From Nocardia vaccinii NBRC 15922 (GTDB lineage: Bacteria > Actinomycetota > Actinomycetes > Mycobacteriales > Mycobacteriaceae): 64,000 bases of DNA. The notes below the pieces were generated by a model. That model made no database searches and was not told the origin of the DNA. It saw nothing but the letters and a program-made list of their open reading frames with translations. A program made the position numbers and the translations under genes. Where the stretch lies: positions 62,001 to 126,000 of the forward strand of contig NZ_BDCC01000010.1 in the NCBI RefSeq assembly GCF_001613305.1, in the 5' to 3' direction. Shown here piece by piece: positions 43,193 to 53,851 of this stretch; position 1 is the first letter of the stretch, and every line of letters begins with the position of its first letter.

Positions 43193-43987
43193 ATGGGGAT
43201 CAACCGTCACACCGAAACCGACGGCGTCGAGGTCGTCACCGTCGACTACCCGCCGGTCAATGCCCTGCCGTCCGACGGCTGGTTCGCCCTCGCCGACGCG
43301 ATCCGCGAGGCCGGGCGCGCCCCGGAGACCCGGGTGGTGGTGCTGCGCGCGGAGGGTCGCGGTTTCAACGCGGGCGTGGATATCAAGGAGATGAACGCCG
43401 ATTCCGGGCACACCGCGCTGATCCGCGCCAATCACGGCTGCTTCGAGGCATTCGGGGCCGTCTACGACTGCCAGGTCCCCGTCGTCACCGCGGTCAACGG
43501 CTTCTGCCTCGGCGGCGGTATCGGCCTGGTCGGCAATTCCGATGTCATCGTCGCCTCCGATGACGCCACCTTCGGCCTGCCCGAGGTGGATCGCGGTGCG
43601 CTCGGCGCGGCCACCCATCTCGCGCGCCTGGTCCCCCAGCATCTGATGCGCACCATGTTCTTCACCGCGGGCAAGCTCACCGCGCAGCAGCTGCACCACT
43701 TCGGCTCGGTGTACCAGGTGGTGCCGCGGGCCGAACTCGACACTGCCGCACTGGAAGTCGCGAAGAACATCGCGAACAAGGACGGCCGCGTCATCCGCGC
43801 CGCCAAGCGCGCGCTGAACGGTATCGACGTCCAGGACGTGCACCGCTCCTACCGTTTCGAGCAGGGTTTCACGATGGAGCTGAACCTGGCCGGCGTGGCC
43901 GACGAGATCCGGGCGCGGTTCGACGACGATCTGGCCGCACAGAAGAGTTCTACACAGCAGCATTCTACAAAACACAAGGAGTCGTAA
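43193..43987 (+). CDS. echA20: EchA20, steroid D-ring-opening crotonase-fold enzyme
   Basis: A 264-residue crotonase-fold protein: GRGFNAGVDIKEM (oxyanion hole 1), GFCLGGGIGLVGNSDVIVAS (oxyanion hole 2), FGLPEVDRGALGAATHL. It aligns along its length with EchA20 (Rv3550), which hydrolyses ring D of the HIP-CoA-derived intermediate. ATG 43193 gives the best match to the family start; an ATG four codons upstream is also possible. First gene of the echA20-ipdA-ipdB-ipdC operon. Confidence 0.93.
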   Translation: MGINRHTETDGVEVVTVDYPPVNALPSDGWFALADAIREAGRAPETRVVVLRAEGRGFNAGVDIKEMNADSGHTALIRANHGCFEAFGAVYDCQVPVVTAVNGFCLGGGIGLVGNSDVIVASDDATFGLPEVDRGALGAATHLARLVPQHLMRTMFFTAGKLTAQQLHHFGSVYQVVPRAELDTAALEVAKNIANKDGRVIRAAKRALNGIDVQDVHRSYRFEQGFTMELNLAGVADEIRARFDDDLAAQKSSTQQHSTKHKES

Positions 43988-43992
43988 AGAGC

Positions 43993-44868
43993 ATGCGCGA
44001 CAAGCGAATGACGCTCGACGAGGTCGTCGGCGAGCTGCGCAGCGGTATGACCATCGGCATCGGTGGCTGGGGTTCGCGGCGCAAGCCGATGGCCTTCGTT
44101 CGAGCCCTGTTGCGCTCGGACGTCACCGATCTCACCGTCGTCACCTACGGCGGCCCGGATCTGGGCCTGCTGTGCTCGGCGGGCAAGGTGCGAAAGGCGT
44201 ACTACGGCTTCGTATCCCTGGATTCCGCGCCGTTCTACGATCCATGGTTCGCCAAGGCCCGCACCGAGGGCGCGATCACCGTGCGCGAAATGGACGAGGG
44301 CATGGTCAAATCCGGCCTGCAGGCCGCGGCGGCGCGGCTGCCGTTCCTGCCGGTGCGCGCCGGATTGGGTTCCGCGGTCATCGATTTCTGGGAAGGTGAG
44401 CTGAAGACGGTCACCTCGCCGTATCCCACCGACGGCAAGGCCGAGACCCTCGTCGCCATGCCCGCGCTGAATCTGGACGCGGCCTTCTTCCACCTGGATC
44501 TGGGCGACAAGCACGGCAACGCCGCCTACACCGGCGTGGACCCGTACATGGACGATCTGTACGCCCTCGCGGCGCAGCAGCGCTATCTGTCGGTGGATCG
44601 GCTGGTGGAGACCGAGGAACTGGTGAAAACCGTTCCGCAGCAGGCACTCATCCTCAACCGGATGATGGTCGACGGCGTGGTCGAGGCGCCCGGCGGCGCG
44701 CACTTCACCTTCTCCGGCAGCTACCGCCGCGACGAGAAGTTCCAGCGTCACTACGTCGAGGCCGCCAAGACTCCCGAGTCGTGGGCCGAGTTCAAGGCCC
44801 GCTATCTGGACGTGTCCGAGGACGAATACCAGGCCGCCGTCAAGGCTTTCGCCGAGGAGCAGAAGTAA
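43993..44868 (+). CDS. ipdA: IpdA, steroid C-ring hydrolase alpha subunit
   Basis: A 291-residue class I CoA-transferase-fold subunit: GMTIGIGGWGSRRKPMAFVRALLR, GPDLGLLCSAGKVRKAYYGFVSLD, GLGSAVI. IpdAB does not transfer CoA; it hydrolyses the last ring (COCHEA-CoA) to an open acyl-CoA. Its stop overlaps the ipdB start by one base (TAATG). Confidence 0.94.
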   Translation: MRDKRMTLDEVVGELRSGMTIGIGGWGSRRKPMAFVRALLRSDVTDLTVVTYGGPDLGLLCSAGKVRKAYYGFVSLDSAPFYDPWFAKARTEGAITVREMDEGMVKSGLQAAAARLPFLPVRAGLGSAVIDFWEGELKTVTSPYPTDGKAETLVAMPALNLDAAFFHLDLGDKHGNAAYTGVDPYMDDLYALAAQQRYLSVDRLVETEELVKTVPQQALILNRMMVDGVVEAPGGAHFTFSGSYRRDEKFQRHYVEAAKTPESWAEFKARYLDVSEDEYQAAVKAFAEEQK

Positions 44869-45626
44869 TGACAGAGACGAACACGATCACCCGGGCCGAG
44901 GTCTGCGTCATCGCCTCGGCCGAGATCTTCCGGGGCGCAGGCGAAATCATGGCATCGCCGATGTCCACCATCACCACCATCGGCGCTCGGCTGGCGCGCT
45001 TGACCTTCGAGCCGGATCTGCTGCTGTCCGACGGTGAGGCGCTGTTCTTCGCCGAGGTCCCGCCGATCGGCGGCAAAGCTCCCGTCGAGGGCTGGATTCC
45101 GTTCTCGAAGGTGTTCGACGTGGTGAATTCCGGACGTCGGCACGTGGTGATGGGCGCGAATCAGATCGACCGCCACGGCAATCAGAACTTGTCCGCGTTC
45201 GGCCCGCTGCAACAGCCGACCCGGCAGATGTTCGGGGTTCGCGGCGCTCCGGGCAACACCATCAACCACCCCACCAGCTACTTCGTGCCCCGGCACAGTA
45301 AGCGGGTGTTCTGTGACAGCGTGGACATCGTCTCCGGAATCGGTTACGACAAGGTCGATTCCGATAATCCGGCATACCGGTTCCACCACCTGCACCGGGT
45401 GGTGTCGAATCTGGGCGTGTTCGACTTCGGCGGACCGGACCACACGCTGCGCGCGCTGTCGCTGCATCCGGGCGTGAGCGCCGAGGAGGTCGCGGAGAAC
45501 ACCTCGTTCGAGATCGCGGGCCTGGCGGAGGCGGGCGAAACCCGGCTGCCCACCGACGAGGAACTGAACATCATCCGAAACGTTCTGGATCCCAAGGGCA
45601 TTCGCGAGAAGGAAGTCCAGGCATGA
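44868..45626 (+). CDS. ipdB: IpdB, steroid C-ring hydrolase beta subunit
   Basis: A 252-residue partner of IpdA with the CoA-transferase beta fold: VIASAEIFRGAGEIMASPM, FAEVPPIGGKAPVEGWIPF, GANQIDRHGNQN. It ends EKEVQA*, the stop overlapping the linker/ipdC start (ATGA). One-base overlap with ipdA. Confidence 0.94.
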   Translation: MTETNTITRAEVCVIASAEIFRGAGEIMASPMSTITTIGARLARLTFEPDLLLSDGEALFFAEVPPIGGKAPVEGWIPFSKVFDVVNSGRRHVVMGANQIDRHGNQNLSAFGPLQQPTRQMFGVRGAPGNTINHPTSYFVPRHSKRVFCDSVDIVSGIGYDKVDSDNPAYRFHHLHRVVSNLGVFDFGGPDHTLRALSLHPGVSAEEVAENTSFEIAGLAEAGETRLPTDEELNIIRNVLDPKGIREKEVQA

Positions 45627-45697
45627 GCGGGTCAGGGCCGGAGGCGGCAGCGGAGCGTCACCACGCAGGCCCCCCGCTCATGCCCGATCGGCACAGC
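45623..45697 (+). repeat. 75-base linker before ipdC (copy 3) flanked by an 11-base direct repeat
   Basis: GCATGAGCGGG occurs at 45621-45631 and again in the same orientation at 45696-45706, exactly 75 bases apart, and inverted at 45673-45683. The first copy joins the ipdB stop to an ATG (ATGA); the second holds the ATG that gives the normal IpdC N-terminus. The spacer is in frame, so translation from the first ATG would add 25 residues to IpdC. The arrangement is like the linkers at 28926 and 32512. Confidence 0.6.
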
Positions 45698-46789
45698 ATG
45701 AGCGGGCAGCGGTTGCGGACCCCGCTGACCGAACTGGTCGGCATAGAGCATCCGATCGTGCAGACCGGCATGGGCTGGGTCGCCGGTCCGAGCCTGGTCG
45801 CGGGCACCGCCAATGCGGGCGGACTGGGCATCCTGGCGTCGGCGACGATGACGCTCGCCGAACTCGAGGAGGCGATCGCCAAGACGAAAGCCAAGACGGA
45901 CAAGCCTTTCGGCGTCAACATTCGCGCCGACGCCACCGATGCGGCGGATCGGATCGAGCTGATGATCCGCGAGGGCATCAAGGTGGCCTCGTTCGCGCTC
46001 GCGCCCAAGAAGGAGCTCATCGCGCGCCTGAAGGACAACGGCGTGGTGGTCGTCCCGTCGATCGGCGCGGCCAAACACGCGGTGAAGGTCGCTTCCTGGG
46101 GGGCCGATGCGGTGATCGTGCAGGGCGGTGAGGGCGGCGGCCACACCGGTCCGGTCGCGACGACCCTGCTACTCCCCTCGGTCCTGGACGCCGTCGACAT
46201 TCCCGTGATCGCGGGCGGCGGCTTCTTCGACGGTCGCGGACTGGCCGCGGCCCTGTCCTACGGTGCGGCGGGCGTCGCGATGGGTACCCGTTTCCTGCTC
46301 ACCCAGGACAGCAGCGTGCCCGATTCGGTGAAACAGGAGTACCTGCGCCGCGGCCTGCAGGACACGGTCGTCTCCCGCAAGGTCGACGGCATGCCGCACC
46401 GCGTGCTCAACACCGAACTCGTCGACCGCCTGGAACATTCCGGCAGCTGGCGCGGCCTGACCGCCGCGGTCGCGAACGCCGCGAAGTTCAAATCCATGAC
46501 CGGCATGAAGTGGTCGGCGATCATCCGCGACGGCCTCACCATGCGCAAGCAGAAGGACCTCACCTGGTCCCAGGTCATCATGGCCGCCAACACCCCCATG
46601 CTGCTCAAGGCCGGTCTGGTCGAGGGCAATACGCAGGCCGGTGTGCTGGCCGCGGGCCAGGTCACCGGCATCATCGAGGATCTGCCCACGGTGGCCGATC
46701 TGATCGACCGCATCATCGACGAGGCCGTCGCCCGCATCGACGCCCTCGCCGAACTGCGCAACGCGGGAAGCGCCACCCCCACAACGTGA
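45698..46789 (+). CDS. ipdC: IpdC, flavin-dependent oxidoreductase (nitronate monooxygenase fold)
   Basis: A 363-residue FMN protein: RLRTPLTELVGIEHPIVQTGMGWVAGPSLVAG start, FGVNIRADA, GADAVIVQGGEGGGHTGP, VIAGGGFFDGRGLAAAL, GAAGVAMGTRFL. It matches IpdC (Rv3553), needed for breakdown of the 5-hydroxy-HIC-CoA stage. The ATG at 45698 restores the family start; the ATG at 45623, coupled to ipdB, would add 25 residues encoded by the linker. Which is used is open. Confidence 0.92.
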   Translation: MSGQRLRTPLTELVGIEHPIVQTGMGWVAGPSLVAGTANAGGLGILASATMTLAELEEAIAKTKAKTDKPFGVNIRADATDAADRIELMIREGIKVASFALAPKKELIARLKDNGVVVVPSIGAAKHAVKVASWGADAVIVQGGEGGGHTGPVATTLLLPSVLDAVDIPVIAGGGFFDGRGLAAALSYGAAGVAMGTRFLLTQDSSVPDSVKQEYLRRGLQDTVVSRKVDGMPHRVLNTELVDRLEHSGSWRGLTAAVANAAKFKSMTGMKWSAIIRDGLTMRKQKDLTWSQVIMAANTPMLLKAGLVEGNTQAGVLAAGQVTGIIEDLPTVADLIDRIIDEAVARIDALAELRNAGSATPTT

Positions 46790-46810
46790 TCGGACTGTTC
46801 ACCGATCACC

Positions 46811-46847
46811 GCAGGCTGCCCCGGCCACCTCTCACGGGGCGGCCTGC
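46811..46847. terminator. bidirectional terminator between ipdC and the molybdopterin oxidoreductase gene
   Basis: A 13-bp inverted repeat (GCAGGCTGCCCCG and CGGGGCGGCCTGC, one T-G pair) with an 11-base loop, 21 bases after ipdC. It overlaps the last codons of the convergent gene. Confidence 0.65.
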
Positions 46848-48865
46848 GCTTCGCCTCGGCCGACCGGTCCGCCTGCTCGGCGCGGGGTGATCTCCACCCG
46901 GTTGTCGTGGAACACCGCTCCGCCGGCGAAATCCGAATCACGTTCGGCGATGGTCGCATTGACGGTGGAGCCGTTGGTGAACTTGGCCCAGCGGCCCTTG
47001 GTGGTGGCCGCGACGCCGGGGCGGACCCGGTCGGAGATCTCGGCGACGGCTTCGAACGATCCGCGGGCGTTGGCGACCAGAACGGGTGTGCCGTCGGCGA
47101 TGTCGCGGGCGGCAGCGTCGTCGGGGTTGACGGTGACGCGGGATTCGCCCGCACGGCGGCGCAATTCCGGGTTCGAGCCGAACGTGGTGTTCAGAAAGTA
47201 ATGTGGCGCAGCGGATATCAGTACCAGGCCGGTTCCCGGATCAGCGGGCGGCGTGTAACCGGGCAGCCGGTCGTGCCCGGCTCGCTCGGCGAGGGAAGAG
47301 GTGAAGTTGATCTTCTCGACGGGAACCGGCCGGGGCTCGACCTCGAGGAACCCCTCCGAGCGCAGACGGTCGATATCGTAGCCCTTCAACACGATTCGGA
47401 GCAGTTCCTCGTCCGAATCGTACAACGCGGGCTCACTCAGGCCCATGCGACGCGCGAGTCTGCGGAACGTCTCCGTCGTGGACAGGCATTCGTCGGGCGG
47501 CTCGACCGCCTTCTCGTTCCACACCAGGTACAGATTGCCGTAAGCCGCGATGAAATCCGTATGTTCGGGCTGCATGGTGGCGGGCAGCACGATATCGGCG
47601 TAGTCGACGGTATCGGTCGGAAAGTGTTCCAGCACAACGGTGAACAGATCCTCCCGGGAGAGGCCGTCGATCACCGCGCGCTGTTCGGGATTGGAACCCA
47701 CCGGATTGGCCGCGATCACGAACAGCGCCTTGACCGGTGGATCGGACGCCTCCAGCAGCCCCGCGCCGACCCGCGTCTGCGATAGCGTGCGCACCGGATG
47801 CGGCAGCAGATCGAACCGCGCCAACCCCGGCACGTCGAGCTGGAAGTGACCGCTGGTCGAATAGTGCAGTCCCCCACCGCGAATCGCCCAATCACCGGTC
47901 ACTGCGGGCAGGCAGGCCATGGTTCGCAGCGCCATCCCGCCCCCGGCATGCCGCTGGATCCCCTGTGAGGCGCGGATCGCGGTCGGCCGGGTGCGGGCGA
48001 TCCGCTCCCCCAGTTCGACGATCCGCTCGACCGGCAGCCCGGTGATCCCGGCGACCCGATCCGGCGTGAATTCCATTATCCGGCCGTGGAATTCATCCCA
48101 GCCAACGGTATTCTCGGCGATATAGCCCGCATCGTGCGCGCCCATCGACACGATGACGTTCATCAATCCGAGCGCCAGCGCCGCATCGGTGCCGGGCAGT
48201 GGCGCAAGATATTCGTCACACTGCTCGGCGGTCCGGGTGCGCACCGGATCGATCGCCACCGTGTGCGCCCCGCTGTCCTGGATGAATTTCCAGATGTGAT
48301 GCCCCGAGGTCAGCGGGTTGGTCCCCCAGAGAAGTACCAGTTCGGAATACGCGAAATCCTCCGGATTCATGCCCCCTGCCGTGCCGAGAGTGTACTTCAG
48401 TCCCGCCGAACCCGCCGCCGAGCAGATCGTCGGATCGTGCAGCGACGCCCCCAGCACATTGAACAGCCGCCGTACCGAAAGTCCCTCGGTCCCCTGGATA
48501 TATCCGAGATTCCCGGAACCCAGGAACGGCCAGATCGCCTCGCCACCGTACTCATCGATGATTCCGTGCAGCCGCCCGGCGATCTCGTCCAGCGCCTCGT
48601 CCCAGCTGATCCGCTCGAATCGCCCCTCCCCCTTACGCCCGACTCGCCGCATCGGATACCGAATCCGATCCGGCGCGTTCAACTGCTCGAGATACCGATT
48701 CACCTTCACACACAGCGCCCCCCTGGTGACCGGATGCGCCTTGGTCCCCCGCATTCCCACCGCGACGCCGTCCTCGACGGTCACTTCCCAGGAGCACCCG
48801 TCGGGACAATCCAGCGCACAAGCCCCGAACACCTTCACCCGGTCGATTCTATCGACCGGGCCCAT
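46832..48865 (-). CDS. molybdopterin-dependent oxidoreductase with 4Fe-4S site
   Basis: A 677-residue enzyme of the DMSO reductase/formate dehydrogenase superfamily. N-terminal CALDCPDGCSW...GALCVKV gives the 4Fe-4S ligands (C-x3-C-x3-C...C). Molybdopterin domains follow (WGTNPLTSGHHIWKF, FVIAANPVGSNP), and a C-terminal dinucleotide-binding domain ends GRWAKFTNGSTVNATIA. No twin-arginine signal, so cytoplasmic. Faces ipdC tail to tail; no partner subunits nearby. Substrate unknown. Confidence 0.9.
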   Translation of the reverse strand: MGPVDRIDRVKVFGACALDCPDGCSWEVTVEDGVAVGMRGTKAHPVTRGALCVKVNRYLEQLNAPDRIRYPMRRVGRKGEGRFERISWDEALDEIAGRLHGIIDEYGGEAIWPFLGSGNLGYIQGTEGLSVRRLFNVLGASLHDPTICSAAGSAGLKYTLGTAGGMNPEDFAYSELVLLWGTNPLTSGHHIWKFIQDSGAHTVAIDPVRTRTAEQCDEYLAPLPGTDAALALGLMNVIVSMGAHDAGYIAENTVGWDEFHGRIMEFTPDRVAGITGLPVERIVELGERIARTRPTAIRASQGIQRHAGGGMALRTMACLPAVTGDWAIRGGGLHYSTSGHFQLDVPGLARFDLLPHPVRTLSQTRVGAGLLEASDPPVKALFVIAANPVGSNPEQRAVIDGLSREDLFTVVLEHFPTDTVDYADIVLPATMQPEHTDFIAAYGNLYLVWNEKAVEPPDECLSTTETFRRLARRMGLSEPALYDSDEELLRIVLKGYDIDRLRSEGFLEVEPRPVPVEKINFTSSLAERAGHDRLPGYTPPADPGTGLVLISAAPHYFLNTTFGSNPELRRRAGESRVTVNPDDAAARDIADGTPVLVANARGSFEAVAEISDRVRPGVAATTKGRWAKFTNGSTVNATIAERDSDFAGGAVFHDNRVEITPRRAGGPVGRGEAQAAP

Positions 48866-49254
48866 CGTCCCACCGCGCTACGATCCCACGCCCGAATACA
48901 CATCCACCCTCACCTACGCGGTCAGCGCCTTACCCGGCACACCGACGCGAATTATGTTCCCATTGAGTCCGACCCCGATTTCGACAGCGCCGTCCCGACA
49001 GATATGAACCACCGAGCCCGATCTCGCGACCCCGGGTTGTGGCCGATCACCGCACGTGCCGGCCAGTCCTGGGAGGATGGCCGAACGCCATATTCGGCGA
49101 CGTCCCCGAGGGATAGGTCGCACAGCTGTGGATCGATCGAATCCGCATTCCCACTCGACGGTTGCCGGTCGGTACGACAGACAGCAGCAATGTTGGTGGA
49201 CAACGCCTTCCAGGTGCTTTCCACCGAGCACGGCTTCTCGGACGGAGGAATTCG
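48866..49254. other. 389-base divergent intergenic region
   Basis: Between the molybdopterin oxidoreductase and glycosyltransferase genes, which diverge. Apart from the GGAGGA site before 49255 I see no gene or clear operator. Confidence 0.4.
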
Positions 49255-50073
49255 ATGGTGGAGAACTCGCCGATGGTCCTGTCGGTCGTCGTTCCCGTTC
49301 TCAACGAAGCCCGGAACATCCGGCGCACACTGGAGCACCTGGTCGTTCAGGAGGCGATCGACGAGGTGATCGTGGTGGACAACGGCAGTGACGACGGCAC
49401 CGTGGAAATCGTCCGCGATTTCCGTGCCGATCATCCGCGGGTCGAACTCGTCCACGAACCGATTCGCGGTATCGCTCCTGCTCGCAATGCCGGATTCGAT
49501 GCGGCGCGCGGTGAATTCATCGCCCGCACCGATGCGGACACGCTCGTCGCACGGGACTGGGCGGCGACGATTCGAGACTACTTCATCGAGCATCCGGAGA
49601 CGGGCGCGTTGACCGGCCTGTGCACTTACCGCGACTCCCCGATCGGTTTCTTCCTGAAGTTCGGTCAATCGCTACTCGTCCGCACCGGCAAGCTGGGCGG
49701 TCGAGTCGGCAACATGTACGGCCCCAATATGGCGATCCGCCGCGAGGCATGGCTGATGGTGCGCGACGACACCCAGTCGCGAGACGATGTCATCGAGGAC
49801 CTGGACCTGGCATTGTGCCTGTGCAAGAGCGGAATTCGCATCGATCAGCTCGTCCACCTGCGCGCTCGGACCTCCGCGAGACGCCGCCGCGACTCCCCGG
49901 TCAACCGCTGGCATTTCCACCTGCTCGGCCTGCGCACCCTCCGCCGCCACGGCTTACCGGTGCAACCGGTCCACCGAGCTCTCATCTCGGCAGCCTGGTT
50001 CACCCACACCCTCCAATGGCCCCTCTACCACTTCTGGGACTTCGACCGGCACCGGTTCACACTGCGACCCTGA
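49255..50073 (+). CDS. family 2 glycosyltransferase
   Basis: A 272-residue GT-A enzyme: SVVVPVLNEARNIRRTLE start, VDNGSDDGTVEIV, the metal-binding ARTDADTLV (D-x-D), and EDLDLALCL with the catalytic acidic residue. A hydrophobic C-terminal part (LISAAWFTHTLQWPLYHFW) may sit on the membrane. Likely transfers sugar to a lipid or wall precursor. ATG 49255 follows GGAGGA; upstream open frame not used. Confidence 0.9.
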   Translation: MVENSPMVLSVVVPVLNEARNIRRTLEHLVVQEAIDEVIVVDNGSDDGTVEIVRDFRADHPRVELVHEPIRGIAPARNAGFDAARGEFIARTDADTLVARDWAATIRDYFIEHPETGALTGLCTYRDSPIGFFLKFGQSLLVRTGKLGGRVGNMYGPNMAIRREAWLMVRDDTQSRDDVIEDLDLALCLCKSGIRIDQLVHLRARTSARRRRDSPVNRWHFHLLGLRTLRRHGLPVQPVHRALISAAWFTHTLQWPLYHFWDFDRHRFTLRP

Positions 50074-50346
50074 TTCGGCCACACCCCGACGCCCACCATC
50101 CACTGCGGCACCGGTCACCCTGCCGCACCGCGGCGTTCGCCGGTTCCACCCCATCGGGGCGGAACCGACAGGCCAGAGCGCGATTTCGGTCAGCCCGACC
50201 GATGCCGCGGTCGCGCGCGGAATTGATCCGATCGCACGCGCACCGCGCCCGTCGGCCCGGTCAGCTGTGCCACTTCACACCCACCACGACCGCCATTCGG
50301 CCTGCCGGAGTCGCTCGTCGCGGCACTCCCCCGGCCACGGCGGAAC

Positions 50347-51531
<1,185 letters not shown>

Positions 51532-51540
51532 GGATGACTC

Positions 51541-52173
51541 CTACTTACCTTGCTGGACTGTGGATTTCGCGCCGGGCTCGGGATTGGTGAGTCCGTCCAG
51601 CACGATGGTCAGATATTGCTTGGCCAGGTTGTCCACGGTGATGCGGCCGCCGGGCTGGTACCAGCGCACGGACACCCAGACGGTGTCGCGCAGAAAGCGA
51701 AGGGCCAGTTCGGTATCGAGCTCCGGCCGGAAGCTGCCGTCACCCACACCCTTGTCGAGCACCCGCCGCCACAGCTCCCGGAACTCCCGGTTGTACTCGT
51801 CGATGTATTCGAAACGCGCTGTGCCGCTGAGCCTTTTGGCTTCGGCCTGATAGATCGCTACCGCAGCGTGCGATCGATCGAACGATTCGAAGGATGCGGT
51901 GACCAACGCCTCGAGCGTGTCACGCGCGGGCAGACCGGCCGCATCGATCTCCCGGTACCGCCCGAACAGGTCGTCGAGGAAGCCACGCAGGATCTCGTCC
52001 ACCATGGATTCCTTGGAATCGAAGTGGTGGTAGAGACTGCCGGACAGGATTCCGGCGGCGTCGGCGATATCGCGGACCGTGGTCGCGCGCAGCCCACGCT
52101 CGGCGAACAGACCTGCCGCTATGGCGAGCAGTTCGGCGCGACGTGCGGATTTGGATGCGTCGGGTGTGGGCAC
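51541..52173 (-). CDS. kstR2: KstR2, TetR-family repressor of ring C/D catabolism
   Basis: A 210-residue TetR: RRAELLAIAAGLFAERGLRATTVRDIADAAGILSGSLYHHFDSKE in pieces, and a ligand domain with YIDEYNREFRELW and TVWVSVRWYQPGG. It aligns over its length with KstR2 (Rv3557c), which is released by HIP-CoA. GTG at 52173 gives the family start; a TTG at 52188 would add five residues. Its own upstream region holds a KstR2-like palindrome. Transcribed with fadA6. Confidence 0.93.
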   Translation of the reverse strand: MPTPDASKSARRAELLAIAAGLFAERGLRATTVRDIADAAGILSGSLYHHFDSKESMVDEILRGFLDDLFGRYREIDAAGLPARDTLEALVTASFESFDRSHAAVAIYQAEAKRLSGTARFEYIDEYNREFRELWRRVLDKGVGDGSFRPELDTELALRFLRDTVWVSVRWYQPGGRITVDNLAKQYLTIVLDGLTNPEPGAKSTVQQGK

Positions 52174-52187
52174 CCGCCCATAGTACA

Positions 52188-52205
52188 ACCAAGCATTTGC
52201 TTGGT
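52188..52205. promoter_or_regulatory. KstR2 operator, autoregulatory
   Basis: ACCAAGCA-TT-TGCTTGGT, a palindrome with perfect 8-base arms. It fits AnCAAGnnCTTGnT with one change (TTTG for CTTG) and has the same core as the site at 43154. It lies 14 bases upstream of the kstR2 GTG start. Confidence 0.85.
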
Positions 52206-52240
52206 CTATCCGCTATCGGCTTTGCCACACCCCCGGCAGC

Positions 52241-52972
52241 TCATCGCACGGAATAACGCAGCGGCGAGGACACCGACAGATCCGCGAGCAGCCGATCACA
52301 GATCGCCACCGGCGACACCCCCGCCCGCGCCATCCGCGCGACCAACGCCAGCCGCCGTTCGCAACTGTCCCATTCGACGGTCAGCGGTCCGCGACCCGGC
52401 CCGGCGTCGACCGTCGCCAGCACCCGCGGCGGGCCGCTCGCGACGGGCTCCTCGATCAGTTTCAGCACCATCCCCCGCTGCCAGGCGCGATAGGTGTCCA
52501 TATCCGCGCCGTTCACCATCTTGTCCGTCGCGGCACACAACCCTTCGGCGATCCCGTCGGAGAAGGCCACCCGGTCGTAGCTGAATCTGCGACACCGCCG
52601 CACCACCGCGAGCAGATCCGACCGCACCTCGCACAGCAGCAGTGTGCGCTGACGCCGCCGCCGATCCTCCTCGGATTCCTCACCCCCGGGCATGGCCAAC
52701 AGCCCGATCCGCCCCGCCCGCGCCCGGTCCCGGGCCATATCGGCCCGCAGCGCGCACCGCGGATCGCGTGCGACTTCGTCCTCATCCACCGCATACTCCT
52801 CGAGAATCTGCGCAGCCCGCGCCGCGGCGACATCATCCGATTCGTGATCGAGAAGTTCCGCGCCGAGCGCCAACGCGGCCATCACCTTGCCGTCCAGCCG
52901 TCGGCGGGCCAGTACCACTTCACGCACCAGCTCGAGTTCCAGCTCTTCGTTGTCACGGTGGTCCAGACCCAT
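52241..52972 (-). CDS. unknown charged alpha-helical protein
   Basis: A 243-residue protein, almost all helical and rich in Arg/Glu/Ala (ELELELVREVVLARRRLDGK, EESEEDRRRRQRTLLL). No membrane segment, signal or motif I recognise. Codon use is like the neighbours. Upstream of kstR2 on the same strand with 35 bases between its stop and the KstR2 operator, so separately transcribed. Confidence 0.7.
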   Translation of the reverse strand: MGLDHRDNEELELELVREVVLARRRLDGKVMAALALGAELLDHESDDVAAARAAQILEEYAVDEDEVARDPRCALRADMARDRARAGRIGLLAMPGGEESEEDRRRRQRTLLLCEVRSDLLAVVRRCRRFSYDRVAFSDGIAEGLCAATDKMVNGADMDTYRAWQRGMVLKLIEEPVASGPPRVLATVDAGPGRGPLTVEWDSCERRLALVARMARAGVSPVAICDRLLADLSVSSPLRYSVR

Positions 52973-53356
52973 GGGCCGTGGTCCCTTCGAAAATTTCCGC
53001 CGAACCGGCCTACCTCAGGATCGCACAATCGAGGGTGGTCAGCGCCACCGATTTTCCGGACGCCCGGAATTCGCTCGGCAGTTGATCATGAACCGTGCGG
53101 GCATGTCCGACACGGGCTGCACCTCTGCCACGCAACCGCACCCCCAGCCCCAGCGGTTCCTCGCAACCGACCGTCCACGATGCCAGGACGCTCATGGACG
53201 ATCGCTTGCCGCCATTCGTCGAAAAAGCGCTGCAATCCATCACCGTCGAGGTCGGACACCATCTTCGGCTACATATTCCCCAGGTGGAGGGGCGACCTCC
53301 GGAAAGTAATGGTTTTGTCAATATCCAAGATATTGCCAATCGCGCCTCGGCTCGAA
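52973..53356. other. 384-base region without a clear gene
   Basis: Lies between the unknown helical gene and the immunity gene. Short frames on both strands have no homology I can recognise or supporting start sites. Confidence 0.4.
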
Positions 53357-53851
53357 TCAGAGTCGACTACGTTGAACCAGGTACCGGTCCCGCCCGTGCT
53401 GCAAGTATTCATCCCACCGCTGTTCGATACCCGCAACACCCGGAACCGCTCCTGCGGGCGGCGGCATGAATGGCACGAACGGTTCCATTTCTGATGGGTA
53501 ACCGAAGTCTGCATACAGGATCTCGACCGCCCGAAGAATGCTGTCGAATTCGAATGGATATGCACGCACATACGCAAGCGCCAGGAAGACCCACACTCCC
53601 CGATCATCCGTAAGGAGCCGATCGATCAACTCGGGAACTTTGTCCAGCTCATCCGAGAGCAGGAGTGATAGGGACTCGACCACATCTGCGGGGTCGCTGT
53701 CCGGAACAATATTTCGGAGGCAGAGCTCGACGACCGCTGCCGCATCTATCCAGCCATCCGCGTACCCACGATGCAGCTCACGCGGCGTCAACCGCGCATT
53801 CTGCTCGATGAACGAAGCCGGCATCGTGAACTGCAACAACTTGTCGGTCAT
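53357..53851 (-). CDS. DUF2247-family immunity protein
   Basis: A 164-residue protein matching DUF2247: LTPRELHRGYADGWIDAAAVVELC start, ILYADFGYPSEMEPFVPFMP near the end. DUF2247 proteins occur beside polymorphic toxins as immunity partners. Its ATG overlaps the toxin stop (ATGA), so toxin and antidote are made together. No signal peptide: it acts in the producer's cytoplasm. Confidence 0.86.
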   Translation of the reverse strand: MTDKLLQFTMPASFIEQNARLTPRELHRGYADGWIDAAAVVELCLRNIVPDSDPADVVESLSLLLSDELDKVPELIDRLLTDDRGVWVFLALAYVRAYPFEFDSILRAVEILYADFGYPSEMEPFVPFMPPPAGAVPGVAGIEQRWDEYLQHGRDRYLVQRSRL

